From: Pyrenophora tritici-repentis
Lineage: Eukaryota > Ascomycota > Dothideomycetes > Pleosporales > Pleosporaceae
NCBI RefSeq assembly: GCF_003171515.1
Contig: NC_089393.1
Coordinates: 868,001-932,000 of the forward strand
DNA length: 64,000 bases
Direction of reading: 5' to 3'
Of this stretch, positions 22,826-33,805 are shown in pieces; the stretch's first letter is position 1; each line of letters begins with the position of its first letter. The position numbers were made by a program, and so were the translations under genes. Below the pieces are notes generated by a model. That model saw only the letters and a program-made list of their open reading frames with translations. It was not told the DNA's origin and did no database searches.

Positions 22826-22936
22826 AGAATCCTAGAGCTGTATTACAAAGAGTGTCTCTAATTAGAAATCGCAGGTGAGAGGTGAGTGTTGAGGAGATCT
22901 CGGCAGGCCTCCATGGAGGATGGCCAAGGGCTGAGT
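22510..22936 (+). repeat. Tandem exon-intron repeat, about 121-bp unit, four copies
   Basis: Units begin at 22510, 22631, 22751 and 22875. The introns are also related (GTAAGAATCATGGAACTAC and GTAAGAACCATGGAACTAC), so exon plus intron were duplicated together. The fourth unit keeps ATCTCGGCAGGCCT but has TGA in place of AGA and His in place of the core Tyr. Confidence 0.85.
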
Positions 22937-23303
22937 AGACACTGTCTGATGGACTTGCCTACCGTCGTACGAAATCGAGATTGCGGTTACGGTAGGAAGA
23001 GACACTAAGTACATAGAACTATGTATCGATACAACCTTGAGGTGTCAATCTTTCTTTGAATCCGTTCAATGGTCCCCAGATCTGTGAAGACGCCATCCTA
23101 CGTGTTGAGAGGTTGAGGATACATCAGCACGATTCCATAATCTAGTTAATAGGAAGCATTGATGGGATTGTAGAAGCGCGTTGTTTGTAGCCGAGGTGCC
23201 CAGGCGGGAACTAAGTGCAAAGCCAAGGCTTAGTATTATCACGTGATGCTTGACATCGATAAGATCTAGAAGCTGACACAACCAATGAGATCTATCACCA
23301 GGC
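22826..23303. other. Intergenic after the precursor, includes decayed fourth repeat
   Basis: The fourth repeat unit (22875-22936) lies here. Beyond it I see only 3' flanking sequence shared by the convergent precursor and sulfotransferase-like genes. Confidence 0.5.
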
Positions 23304-24253
23304 CTATGCCAACGTCTGCCTGAGAATGCTCAACGTCGCGGCCCATTGCGAACGGGATTTGCTTCTCCATATAGCCAAGCCCACGATTCCAGCACCCAGG
23401 GCGTAAGGTATCGATTTCTTGGCAAAATTCCCTGCAACATGCTTGAAGAACATATTCTGCTTCTGCCTCACCCGCTGCAGGTGCTCCCCCCTCTTATTCT
23501 TGACAGGAAACGGTACTTCAGGTACTTCTTTACCTAGAAACTCACATAAAGGCTTCCAGCCATCCTCCAAGTGAAAGTTGAGCAAGCGCTCCTCTGGCAC
23601 CGCCGCCCGAATCTCAGCATAGTGTTGCCTGTACCGATCCTTGGCAACCCGCCGCATCTCGTTCACGTTCCGCACGCCGTAATAACCCAGCATGATCTTG
23701 CGAATCGTCTTCCCGCCAGTGAGCCCGTAAAGCGGCCCCAGCACATCGATCACGAGATCTGCACGCAGTCCCCACGTTGTGCTAAAGATGGCCTCCTCCA
23801 TGCTCTCGTACCACTCATCCACGTCGCGCTCCACCAAGATAATCTTCGCCTCGGGGTATGCGTTTATCAACTGTTTCGCGAAGAAAGAGCCCATATCGGT
23901 GACGGCCTCATAAGGACCGAAGACTGCGTCGAAGTCGGCGCGTGTGAAGGGCTCGCCCGTGTAGGTTGGGAGCACAGGAAAGAAGGCATCGCAGGCCTTG
24001 CTGAAGAGCTCCCACTCGAGCGGCGAGCTGAGACCTTTTATACCGTGGTGCACGCCTTGATATCCCAATATTTCGAGAGCTTGAGTTATTGAAGCCGACC
24101 CTATTGTAGGTTTGCTCTGGTTAGCCTCCTGCAGCAACTATATACAATATCAAGAGTCTTGAGATCTTGGAACTCACCAGTACGTGTCATTCCTAGTGAG
24201 AGCACCTTGAGCTCTCGCTTGGGGCGGTCTGCGATAGAGGCTGGTGTCGCCAT
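23304..24253 (-). CDS. Sulfotransferase-family protein (Sulfotransfer_4 type) with C-terminal membrane anchor
   Basis: Exons are 24178-24253 and 23304-24100 (290 aa), with a 77-nt intron. The N terminus LKVLSLGMTRTGSASITQAL is the P-loop-like 5'-phosphosulfate binding segment. ALEILGYQGVHHG, YPEAKIILVERDVDEWYES (3'-phosphate contact with Arg and Ser) and LLNFHLEDGWKPLCEFLGKEVP follow, all typical for this fungal family. A C-terminal hydrophobic segment (IPYALGAGIVGLAIW) suggests membrane tethering. Family members are often called NAD-dependent epimerases or P-loop NTPases in databases, and biochemical roles are poorly known. It is convergent with the precursor gene and could belong to the RiPP locus, to the P450/PKS cluster on its other side, or to neither. 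Confidence 0.82.
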
Positions 24254-24847
24254 GGTTCAGACAGAAGTTGGTCTCAGTCGCGCAGATAGTCCAACGAGCG
24301 AATATGAGCGGTAGTGAGGCCACACTACAGACTATTCACCACTCATAAATTCCTCGGTATCGCAACCCCGACTCTCCTGCATTCTGCTGTGGACTATGGA
24401 AGATAGCTTCCAGCAACGTATTTGCGAGAGCGTCAAGCACGTGGCCCACGTGGTCAAAGGAGTGGCAGCTGGCTATCAGCAATTTCGACTTGAGTTCAAT
24501 TGCCGAAAAGCACCCGTTTGAATCGCTACGAGCTCCCGGTCGATCCATTTTGGTCTCAATATGCTCGGCCCGAAGTGCAACGGTCCGAGTAAAGTGCGCT
24601 TGCAAATGCATAGGGAACGATCGGCGATGACTTCAAACACGCAGCAAGCCATACGCAATCACTATCTAGCTCGGTCAAACTATTTTCAGCGAAACCACCT
24701 CTACAGTTGAAAACAGCCACGAATAGGATCGACGTTGAAGCTTGGACACTGCTAGCAGCGTTTTTGAAAAACAATAGAATGAGCCACCACAAGATGAGAA
24801 TGCACGACGATGCTACAAAAGCTAGCCCTGGTCTACCCGGGTGTAGG
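24254..24847. other. Intergenic, nothing recognised
   Basis: Promoter of the sulfotransferase-like gene and 3' end of the first P450. Two CACGTG hexamers occur near 24438-24455. Confidence 0.4.
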
Positions 24848-26510
24848 CTACTGCCTAGACTTCAACGTAACCATGAGGGGCTTCTTCTCCCAAACCAAAT
24901 AAGACTTTTGCGTGATCCACCAGTCCTCGCACTTGGCCTCCAATGAGATGTCGAAGTTCCAGAAGACCTTGGCCAGTGCCAGTCTTATCTCGTTCATTGC
25001 CATACTACAGAGTATCAAGTCAGCAGTTACTCAGTGGTAAGAGCGGAGAATTCAAAAAGCTTACTTCTGCCCGATACAATCATGTCTGCCATAGGAGAAA
25101 GGGCGAGATGCGCCCCGATCGTCGCAAGCAAACTCCCCTTCTTTTGTCTGCAACCACCTCTCGGGGATAAATTCAAGCGGTCGATGCCAGTTCCAGGGAG
25201 CGTGACATACTGCCAGATTGTGCACGCCTACTGCCATCTTTGTCGTGCTAGTCAGTGGAAGTTCACCACGACACCAATAGCTGAGAGAACACGTACCCCT
25301 CCCGGTATCCATTTACCTTCTATCTCTTCTCCGCCCTGTGGAACCCATCGTGGTAATGTTGATGGGTTGGGAGGTGATATGCGCAATGTCTCGTCGATAC
25401 ACGCCCTCAAGTACAACAGCTCACCAGCAGCAACTATCGTGATCTCATCCTCGCTCGAGAACTTGCTTCGCACCTCGTCATTGAGTTTTGAACGAATTTC
25501 TGGATTCCGACAAGTAAAAAAGACTAATGCACTCATGGTATACGCAGCCGTATTGCTACCTGCCACGATCAACGCACTCGCCATACCAAACAAGTCAACG
25601 TTGCTCAGATTCTCAATTTCATTACCAAGGATATAGCTCATGAAATCCCTCCTCTTCCCCTGGCGCTTGTCGCTGCGCTCCTCGTCGATGCGCCGCTGTA
25701 GCTTCTGAAAAGTCAACGCTTGATGCCGCTTCCGCGCCTCCATGGACGCCTTGGGCGCCGTCCATCTAAGAATCCATTCAATGTGGTAGTGCGCAGCGAG
25801 CTGGTACCAAACAATAGACTTGATACGCGCCCCCATAACGTCCAGCCAGGGCTGGTCGGCACGGTCCAGACAGCCAGCCGGTTCACCAAACGCTAGGTCA
25901 CTTACAATGTCGAAACTCAGTAGACTGAACCAGCGTGCCATATTCTGCTTGCTAGTACCATACTTTGGGCTCCGCAACTGTACAATTAGCTTGTTGGTGT
26001 GATCCCTGAAGTAGTCTTCCTGGTCGCGCAACGCGCGCTCACTGAAAGCCGGTTGAATCGCGCGGCGGAGGATGGCGTGCCGTTCGGGCGTCTCAGTGAC
26101 GATGCTCCGGCACCCGTTGGCAACTGCAGGTGCAATGCCACGGCCGTCAAGACATTTAAGAAACTCGCGCGGCGGAGCAGAGCCATAAATCTTCTTCCAG
26201 GCAGTGCCAGTGGTATACGATAGCTCATCGGGAGCGACACGAACCACAGGGCTATTGTATTGTACATGCATGTCACGAATGCGCCATGCCAGATCGCCTT
26301 GCAGGTTGACATAATTCCATGGAATGCGCGAAATAGCCCAGAGTTTTGGGCCTGGAAAGGCGGATAGCGGATGGAAAAAGATGCAGTAGATGGAGCGAAT
26401 GACGAAATACACGAGGGGCTATTCTCAATCAGAATCTCAAGGCCTTGTTGACATTGCAAGAAGTGCAGACTTACAACGACCAAGACAAGAAAGGCTATAA
26501 TAGACCACAT
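24848..26510 (-). CDS. Cytochrome P450, cluster member 1
   Basis: Exons are 26475-26510, 25297-26418, 25065-25237 and 24848-25004 (495 aa). The N-terminal membrane anchor starts MWSIIAFLVLVV and leads to FFHPLSAFPGPKLWA. The I-helix is LIVAGSNTAAYTMS, where the usual acidic residue before Thr is Asn. ExxR is ETLR, and the heme loop FSYGRHDCIGQN carries the Cys ligand. The third exon must start at ATG after CAAAG to give PGGMAVGVHN, parallel to PGGYAVGVNQ in the P450 at 29.5-31.2 kb. The two are clear paralogues (shared DELSYTTG/S-AWKKIYG, GRGIAPA, AFDIVSDLAFGEP). It probably oxidises the polyketide made by the PKS at 35-43 kb. Confidence 0.93.
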
Positions 26511-27461
26511 GGTGGTGTCAAGCTTGGTAGTCTTGGCTGTGGGGTTGGGTCGCCTTGACTTCTCTTCCGAATAGTCAAACAACGGGCTTCACGATTGCGG
26601 GTTGAGGGCAGTGGTACCTCAAGATAAGTCACCTGCCCAAACTATATCGAGCCAATTGAAGCTTTCAGATATCCACGTGGCTGACCGACCTATCCAAAGC
26701 CTCTTGGATTAGGTATGGCTCCAGTCTCAGCACTTTCGATGACAAATTCAAGGAAAGCGAAGATGATCCGTGCCTTGCGTCCTGCACGATATCCAGTGAT
26801 GATACGGGTGTGGTCGCACTAGCTATGCTTGCGTAGCCATCTGTTCACCGGCTGGGGCTTCTAGAGCGCGACGGTAAAGTATACCGAGACACTACGAGGC
26901 CCCGAATATCCTGTAAGTGTCGTGCCTGCAATCCTGGAGCGCGGGCTCTCGGCGATACTCCACGTACTTATATTCCGTATTCGGTCCGGTCTGCCTAGTT
27001 GGGGTTGGTCACCGTTAGTCATTACCATGCCCCGACATGGGCAGTAACAGGATGGTGGTATCGATCGAGAACAGTAAGAGTTATGGATAGATTCTATCCC
27101 GGGCTATCTTTTGGTAGAAGCATGGTTAGTCGCCATGCTAACACCTAAGCCAATATCGAAGGGCCGATCCATATTTGAAGTAACTGGAAACCCACACCAA
27201 TAGCGACATAGATACAGCACCACGTGTTGAGATAACCTGATGGCTTCTTTCTGGACTCACTGATGTCCTTGAAGCTGCGTATAACGGCTCCAGAACAGAG
27301 AATGAGTAACTCGGTTCAACAATGAACGAAGGTCCGCTAAACTACCAAAGTAGGGTGTCTTGTTTATGGAGTCACATGGAACTGCCAAGTTGCACGATAT
27401 GAGATACCTAGAAACATATAGCTATGATTATATTGTGGCTTGCGTGGATTGACATCAAAAC
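26511..27461. promoter_or_regulatory. P450-1 promoter region
   Basis: This 951-bp region has no ORF of note. CACGTG motifs sit at 26674-26679 (in CCACGTGG, about 165 bp upstream of the P450-1 start) and at 27221-27226 (within ACCACGTGTTGA). Confidence 0.5.
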
Positions 27462-29069
27462 CTATTCGAGAGCTACCCTCAATCGACACATGACTGCTGC
27501 GTCTCTCGCCATTGGGCTACCGGGACTGCACACGATAGTAAAATTATGCCAGTCGCGCTCTGTATCAATGTCCAGCCCCTCAATGACATCGTATCGCTGG
27601 ATCATTCGTACCAGTACGTACCCAGCTTCTGTAAGCGCAAACTGCTGCCCAATACAGATGCGTGGCCCGCCATTGAAAGGAACATACTGCCAAGCCATCC
27701 CCGGCCTCTTCCGCTCCCACCGCTCGGGCACAAACTCGTCGGCGTCCTCGCCCCACAAATCTTTTCGCCTGTGAAGCACATGCGTGCTGAAATTGACTTC
27801 AGTACCTTTGGACACGAAGACAGGCATAGTACCGTCCGGCCCTCCGCCGACGGGAAGTGTGGTGTCTCGTACAGCGCAACGGGAATTGAAAGGGACAACC
27901 GAATGCAGTCGCAGTGTCTCGCTCATGACATGTTGGAGATATGTGCAGCCCTTGAGCTTCTCGAAGGTTATGCTTTTCCCAACGGTAGTCGAATAAGGGC
28001 CAAAGGTCTGAAGAATGATCTCGTGTAGCTTCTTGTATGCTTTCGGATGCCGTACTAGACAATAGAAGACCCAGGCTGTAAGCGACGCCGTCGTGTCCCT
28101 GCCCGCTGCCAAAAGACCCAAAACTTGCTCACGTACTTCGGCGCGGTCGGAACAACGCTTTCGTAGGGACTCGAGGAAGTCGTAGCGAATTTGAGAAGAG
28201 CCTTGTTGTCTTGCTTGATCTGCGGCGTCGATGGCACTGTCGACAAAAGCGTGGAGTGTCTTTATGCACTTGTTCAGCTCCTTGTTCCCATACAGCCAGT
28301 ACAGACTTCGCAGCCGCATTCTTGTTCCTAGGATGGCCAGCATGCGCTCAAAAGCGTGGTCGAAGCTGTCTGCGTCATACTGATCGTTGCAGTTCTTCTG
28401 CTGCTGTTTGGCAAGGAGAGTTCTGAGAGAATTTGTACTCTGTCCCAGGAACAGCTCGGTTGCCGAATCCATAGTCAAACAGGGCAACAGTGTAGCCAAG
28501 CTTACAGATGCTGACCACGCTCGACCCTCGTCATCGGTCGTCAGCCCCTGTTCTCTCGTCTCGATGATCTGTATCATGGTCTGCACATGTTCCTCGAGCA
28601 GTTCAAGCCTGGAGACATTTTCCCTACTGAAGATCGGCCGCATTGTCTCTCGGGCGCGATGCCACGCCTTGCCATCCACGGCGAAGATACTTCGCCCAAG
28701 AGCTGTCTTCAGGTTCGTTCTTCTTGCCGTTCCCATGATGAAATCGTCAAACTGCGTCGCGAGCAATGCCTGCACGTTACGAGGTTCAGCCGTGATAAAG
28801 TTAGATGTACCTAGCACTGATATCCCCCATGTGTATCGTCCCATGGCCTCGAAGCGCGCGGTCACGAAGTCAGGCGTTCGTTGCTCTCTGTCGGCTCGCA
28901 AGCCACGGCGTATGATGTCGATCCCCAGAGGCCATCGAGTTGGCTCGAAGGGTACGGGACCACATCTGAGACGTCGAATTTTGAGAAGATTACGCAGGGG
29001 ATTGATGAGGACGATATCCGTAATGCGTATGAGAAGCAGCAACCCCGCCGCTAGGATGAGGACGTTCAT
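27462..29069 (-). CDS. Cytochrome P450, CYP52/CYP63-like, cluster member 2
   Basis: This is a single-exon gene of 535 aa starting MNVLILAAGLLLLIRI (membrane anchor). Motifs are the I-helix LLAAGRDTTASLTAW, ExxR in ETLRLHSVVP, and the heme loop FNGGPRICIGQQFAL. FSTHVLHRRKDLWGEDADEF and FVPERWE are typical of the alkane/fatty-acid omega-hydroxylase group (CYP52 and relatives). It is unrelated in detail to the two flanking paralogous P450s and has no introns, so its origin differs. Within the cluster it is a good candidate for terminal oxidation of a long alkyl chain, an inference from the family only. Confidence 0.93.
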   Translation of the reverse strand: MNVLILAAGLLLLIRITDIVLINPLRNLLKIRRLRCGPVPFEPTRWPLGIDIIRRGLRADREQRTPDFVTARFEAMGRYTWGISVLGTSNFITAEPRNVQALLATQFDDFIMGTARRTNLKTALGRSIFAVDGKAWHRARETMRPIFSRENVSRLELLEEHVQTMIQIIETREQGLTTDDEGRAWSASVSLATLLPCLTMDSATELFLGQSTNSLRTLLAKQQQKNCNDQYDADSFDHAFERMLAILGTRMRLRSLYWLYGNKELNKCIKTLHAFVDSAIDAADQARQQGSSQIRYDFLESLRKRCSDRAEVREQVLGLLAAGRDTTASLTAWVFYCLVRHPKAYKKLHEIILQTFGPYSTTVGKSITFEKLKGCTYLQHVMSETLRLHSVVPFNSRCAVRDTTLPVGGGPDGTMPVFVSKGTEVNFSTHVLHRRKDLWGEDADEFVPERWERKRPGMAWQYVPFNGGPRICIGQQFALTEAGYVLVRMIQRYDVIEGLDIDTERDWHNFTIVCSPGSPMARDAAVMCRLRVALE

Positions 29070-29492
29070 CTGTATTTTCAGTGTCGTGATATCAGCGTCC
29101 GCAAGTGTGTTGAAGTTGTACCTGGAGAAGCTGAGTAGCGCGTCACTGTTAGCTTAAATATTATACAAGCCGTTCTTCCTGGGGAGGTGTTTAAAATCCA
29201 CGTGCACAGCGCTAGACAGGGGACTGATGATCGCTCAAAATCTTAGTGTGCCAGCTGTGAGCCTACTTACTGGCCTTTTACAGTCACTCAAAATGCTGGG
29301 TTAGCTTGTTCATTCGGGATGCTCGAATCTGATTGTATTACAGCTGAGTTCACAAGAACTCGCCATCAACGTGACAGCATAAGAAACATGTTCCCCATGT
29401 GTATGTATATGGATCTATTCAGTTCTGGAGCTCAAGCATCAGGAGGAGGTTGGCAGATACGCCATGGGAAGATTGAGCCCAGACTATTACTA
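29070..29492. promoter_or_regulatory. P450-2 promoter region
   Basis: This region lies between the P450-2 start and the P450-3 stop. CACGTG at 29199-29204 is about 130 bp upstream of the P450-2 start codon. Confidence 0.45.
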
Positions 29493-31203
29493 CTATTCGT
29501 TCGCATCAAATACAGGCTTCAACTTCACAAGCAGAGGTAACTTCTCCCACACCAAGTAGGTACCTTGCTTGTTCCACCAGTCGTTGTCGGGATCGTGGAG
29601 CTCCCAATCGAAATACCGTACAAGCTTTGCCATGGTGAGTGACATCTCGGCATAAGCCATAGATCGTCCAATACAAGCCCTCTGACCGTACGAGAACGGT
29701 TGAACAGCAGAACGGTCATCATCTTTGAACTCCGAGTTTGGTTCATCAAGCCAGCGCTCGGGGTGAAACTCACGCGCTCGCTTGAAGTTGCGCTCTGAGT
29801 GCCCGGCTGCCAGCTGGTTGACACCAACAGCATAACCGCCTGGGACCCATCCGCCCTCGATCATTTCGCCTTTTCCAGGAACGAATCGAGGCAGCGAGCC
29901 CGGAGTCGGTGGGTACAGACGCATACCCTCATTGAGGCAGGCGCGCAAATACTTGCAGCTGGTCACTGCCTGGACGGTCATATCTGCGCGATTCTTGAAG
30001 AGGCCGCGTATCTCCTGCTTGAGCTTTTCCAATTTATCGGGGTTGCAGAGGAGCAAATACGTCAAGCCGGACATGCCGCCAGCAGATGTACCGCTGCCTG
30101 CCACGATGAAATTGGAAGAAAGCATCACTAGTTCGAGGTGGTTGAGTTTCTCGTCGTTCTCGAGGATGTATGACCTATTGAACCATGGAGTTAGCGGTCT
30201 GATTTGTAACGGGAATAACGCATCCAGCATACATAAAGTCTTTTCCGGGATTCTTGGCTTCAACCCTCGCCTTTAGTTTGGCCTCAGTCATTGCGATGTG
30301 CTTCTTTCTCGACTCAGTGACATATTTTGGCGTCAACCAATTGAGCAATCCCATCGCCCCATACTGCACAGCAAGCTGGAACCAGACGATAGCTTTGGCG
30401 CGAGCCAGGATGGCTTGTATCCACGGTTGATCTGGGTTGTTAACACAACCCGAGGGCTCACCAAAAGCCAGATCAGAGACAATATCGAACGCGACGAGGT
30501 TGTACCATGTCGTCATATCGAGAGGTCCGTTTTCACACCGCTCCTTCAGCTTCTGGACGAGATTATCCGAGTGATCTTGAAAGTAGTTCTCTTGTTCGCG
30601 ACTAGCATGATCCAAAACATCAGTATGGCCGTGCCATGTCGAAGATTGATATATGCAGATGAAACTCACAGTGCTCTCTGGCTAAAAGCCGGATCTATAG
30701 CTCTCCTCAACCTCAGATGTCTATCCTGATGCTCAGTCATCAAGCTACGCTGGCCACCTATACTCGCGGGCGCGATACCCCTTCCATCAAGGGCTTTGAC
30801 GAACTCGGGGTTCCGCTGTCCGTATATCTTCTTCCACGCGCCTGATGTCGTATACGAGAGCTCATCGGGGGCGATGCGCACAACTGGGCCATATTTATCG
30901 TGAAGCTCGCGGATCTTCCAACTGATGCGACCCTTCATGTTGGCCCGATTCCATGGTAAGCGAGAAATGGCCCAGAGCTTTGGGCCCGGATAGCCAGCCA
31001 GAGGGCTCAGGTAGACGTTGTAAACTACCTTACAAAAAACATAGAGTATAATCTGAACCCCATCATCAGCTTGTAGATGAACGATTCTGGAGTCCGTATA
31101 GACTTACAAGCACGGAGACACCAGTGAAGATATTTAGGAGTGTCAATGGCGGCACTCGAACGAGCTGATCCCTCAGGCTATCTTGTATGAAAGAAGTTGT
31201 CAT
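29493..31203 (-). CDS. Cytochrome P450, cluster member 3
   Basis: Exons are 31108-31203, 30670-31028, 30233-30601 and 29493-30174 (501 aa). The N-terminal anchor continues into YNVYLSPLAGYPGPKLWAI. The I-helix is FIVAGSGTSAGGMSG, ExxR is in NEGMRLYPPTPG, and the heme loop is FSYGQRACIGRSMA. It closely parallels P450-1 and resembles fungal isotrichodermin C-15 hydroxylase-type P450s. Intron positions differ from P450-1 in part (30602-30669 has no P450-1 equivalent), so the duplication is not recent. It is divergent from the FAD gene, with 960 bp between starts. A role in tailoring the PKS product is inferred from clustering. Confidence 0.93.
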
Positions 31204-32163
31204 GATGCCTCTGAGTGACAAATATCAAGCAGATGGACGGCTAGGTTTTCTTCAGCCCAGCACTCTAGAAAAAGCTGAAAGTGACTATGGAAACCACCGC
31301 GACGTGTCTGCAGAGTACCCGCATTGGGCAACGGGCTTCATCGTCGCTTCCTATTCCCAAGCCTCGCATACATCGACTAATGGAACTGACCAGTGCACGA
31401 CAGAAGTCACCAATCAAGTCACCCCTTCATCGCACGCTGTCGCAAATACGTAGTCTAGGGAACTCGAAGCTTGTGCAGTGAAAGATAGATGCAGATGGCT
31501 GGTACTATCAATTCGGCCCTTGCTGGTCGGGCCGATCTACTCGCAGATATGCACATAGAGAGTCAGTGATGTTGCGGCATCAACGGCCGAGAACAAGGGT
31601 CTATGCAAGACAGTTTAGAAGCAGCGGCGAACACGTGGGAGCTGAAGCTTGGATCGACTATCGAATGATATGTGAGGCTTGACCACGTGTTGAAGGAACA
31701 AAGCCTCCCGAGGTCAGTTTCAACACTTCCATAACGCGTCCCACCGCGGGGTTGATTGGGTTACAATTGAAGGTTTCGCGGATGAATTGAGACCTCCGAA
31801 AGAACAACCCATGCTTGCTGCAGCTAAGTGCAATATGCAGCGCTGTCTTTTTAAACGGATTTGTAATTCCGTCGATATCTCCCCGCGTAGATTTCAGCAC
31901 ACGGTATTCCAGATAGTTAGTCCACCGGCGTGCATGTGGTCCTCATAAACCACATTTCGAGCTATTGATATGCTATCACTAGTCATTCTACCGAATCATG
32001 GCTGTTATGCTTCCGTTCGATAACTGCTGTAATATCCGACGCTTGCGACTGGTTTTAGCTGATTGTCAGATAGTCACAAGCAGATTCATATTCTGGCCTT
32101 AATTTTCTATCATCGCCAATTGCTGTCGTCTACATTCAGAGACTTTCAATACAATACCTGAAC
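31204..32163. promoter_or_regulatory. Divergent promoter region, P450-3 and FAD oxidoreductase
   Basis: No gene recognised. Two CACGTG motifs occur at 31633-31638 and 31685-31690. The second is in ACCACGTGTTGA, the same 12-mer as at 27219-27230. Confidence 0.5.
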
Positions 32164-33805
32164 ATGGGTGATCAAAACAGCGCCGATACTCTTGCCCTTT
32201 TAGGAAAAACAATCCGCGTCGAGCTCCAGCAGAAGCTGTCAAGTAAGGCGCGTGTCCACTTGCCGTCCGATGAGAACAGAACAGAATTCGACAAAGCCAA
32301 TCTGCGTTTCACTCAGTATGAGCGTCCAACGTATCTCGCCGTGGTCGATCCAAGCTGTGAGGATGATGTTATTGCAGTCGTCAAGTATGCCCGTGAGAAG
32401 GGCATCCCATTCACACCTCGCGGTGGCCATCATGCAGTCACAAGTACAATGAGGCATTTTCGAAATGGAATATGCATCAATATGCGCCCGCTCAACCAAA
32501 TGCGATGGAATGTCGAGAAGCGGCAAGTTACTACAGGTGGAGGAGCAATAACGGACGAGTTTGTGCGCTTTGTGCATAGCTTAGGCATGGAAGTCAGTAA
32601 GTCTTAGAGGTTCTTTCCATATATTGTGAGTACTAACGAGTATCAAGACGTGGGATCGTGTCCTACGACTGGTATCATAGGTGTAGCGTTTGGCGCGGGC
32701 CTAGGACGCTTGCAGGGCAAATACGGCTTTTTGAACGACAACATGGTTTCCTGCAAACTCGTACTCGCCGACGGAAGTGTGGTAATTGCTTGCAAAGACT
32801 CAAATCCGGACTTATTCTGGGGTATCCGGGGAGCAGGTCACAATTTCGGCATTGCACTTGAAGCCACTTTTCAGGTCTACCCGCAGGCACACGGAGGCAT
32901 CCATCATACTTGGGACTTGGAGTACACTCTAGACCAGTGCGATGAAGTTTTCAAGACGCTTAATAGCGTCTATGATACTATGCCTGCTGAATTGGCAATC
33001 TTCGTTCTATGGATGCGTCAGAGTAGCGGCCGTAAGGTAGGCAGTCCTATCGATGCAGATAACAAGACCACTAACATATTCCAGCACATCATCCTCGTCA
33101 ACCTGGTCTGGTCTGGTTCAGTCGCGAAAGCAGACCCATACGTGCAGCGCTTCGAGTCTTTAAACCCAGTCTTGAACAGCGGACGAAAGTCAGTGCCATG
33201 GCCAGAACTACCTTTCTCAACGTACAAAGAGATGAACAAGCTTTTCTGCAAGCCTGAAGTCTGGCTACGGGGCCCCTATAAGATGATGGGCGCCGCTTGC
33301 GTTGATACCTTTGACCTCAAGACGACGCGCGAGTTCTTCGAGAGTGTCAAAGCCATGAGTGAGGAATGGGAGGATTGCGGCTGGTTCAGCGCCATGTTTG
33401 AATGCCTGCCTGACCAGCGCGTGCGCGAGATTCCCAATGACGCGACGGCGTTCCCATGGCGTGGAGGATCAAATCACTTCTTGTAAGTCGACTCCTCTAG
33501 TTTTCTTTCGCAAGCAGCTATTAACATAGGTGCTCAGGATGCTTAATGCTACACCAAAGCGGATGGAGGATCGCAAGGTCTTCGAGGACCATCTAGACTA
33601 CTGGAAGCAACGCTTCATTGAGACGTCTGGGTACGGTCGTTTGCAGCAGTACGTGAGCTATGGTAACGGCACGTCATCTATGAAAGATCCTCTCGAAGCA
33701 CTGTATGGCTATGAGCCGTGGAGGCTGGAAAAGCTACGGGGTCTCAAACAGAAGTACGATCCTGACAATGCATTTCGATGGTACCAGCCAATCATTGAGC
33801 CATAA
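32164..33805 (+). CDS. FAD-linked oxidoreductase (berberine-bridge-enzyme type)
   Basis: Exons are 32164-32596, 32648-33482 and 33538-33805 (511 aa). The FAD_binding_4 fold shows FTPRGGHHAVTSTMR, where a His in GGHH is the likely 8-alpha-histidyl FAD link. VTTGGGAITDEF, the loop VGSCPTTGIIGVAFGAGLGRLQGKYG (cited here only as positions near residues 147-172) and WGIRGAGHNFGIA follow. The C terminus holds the BBE domain, ending YDPDNAFRWYQPI. No signal peptide is seen, so a cytosolic enzyme is likely. A single FAD enzyme next to three P450s and a reducing PKS repeats the content of the alternapyrone cluster. Oxidation of the polyketide is inferred. Confidence 0.93.
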
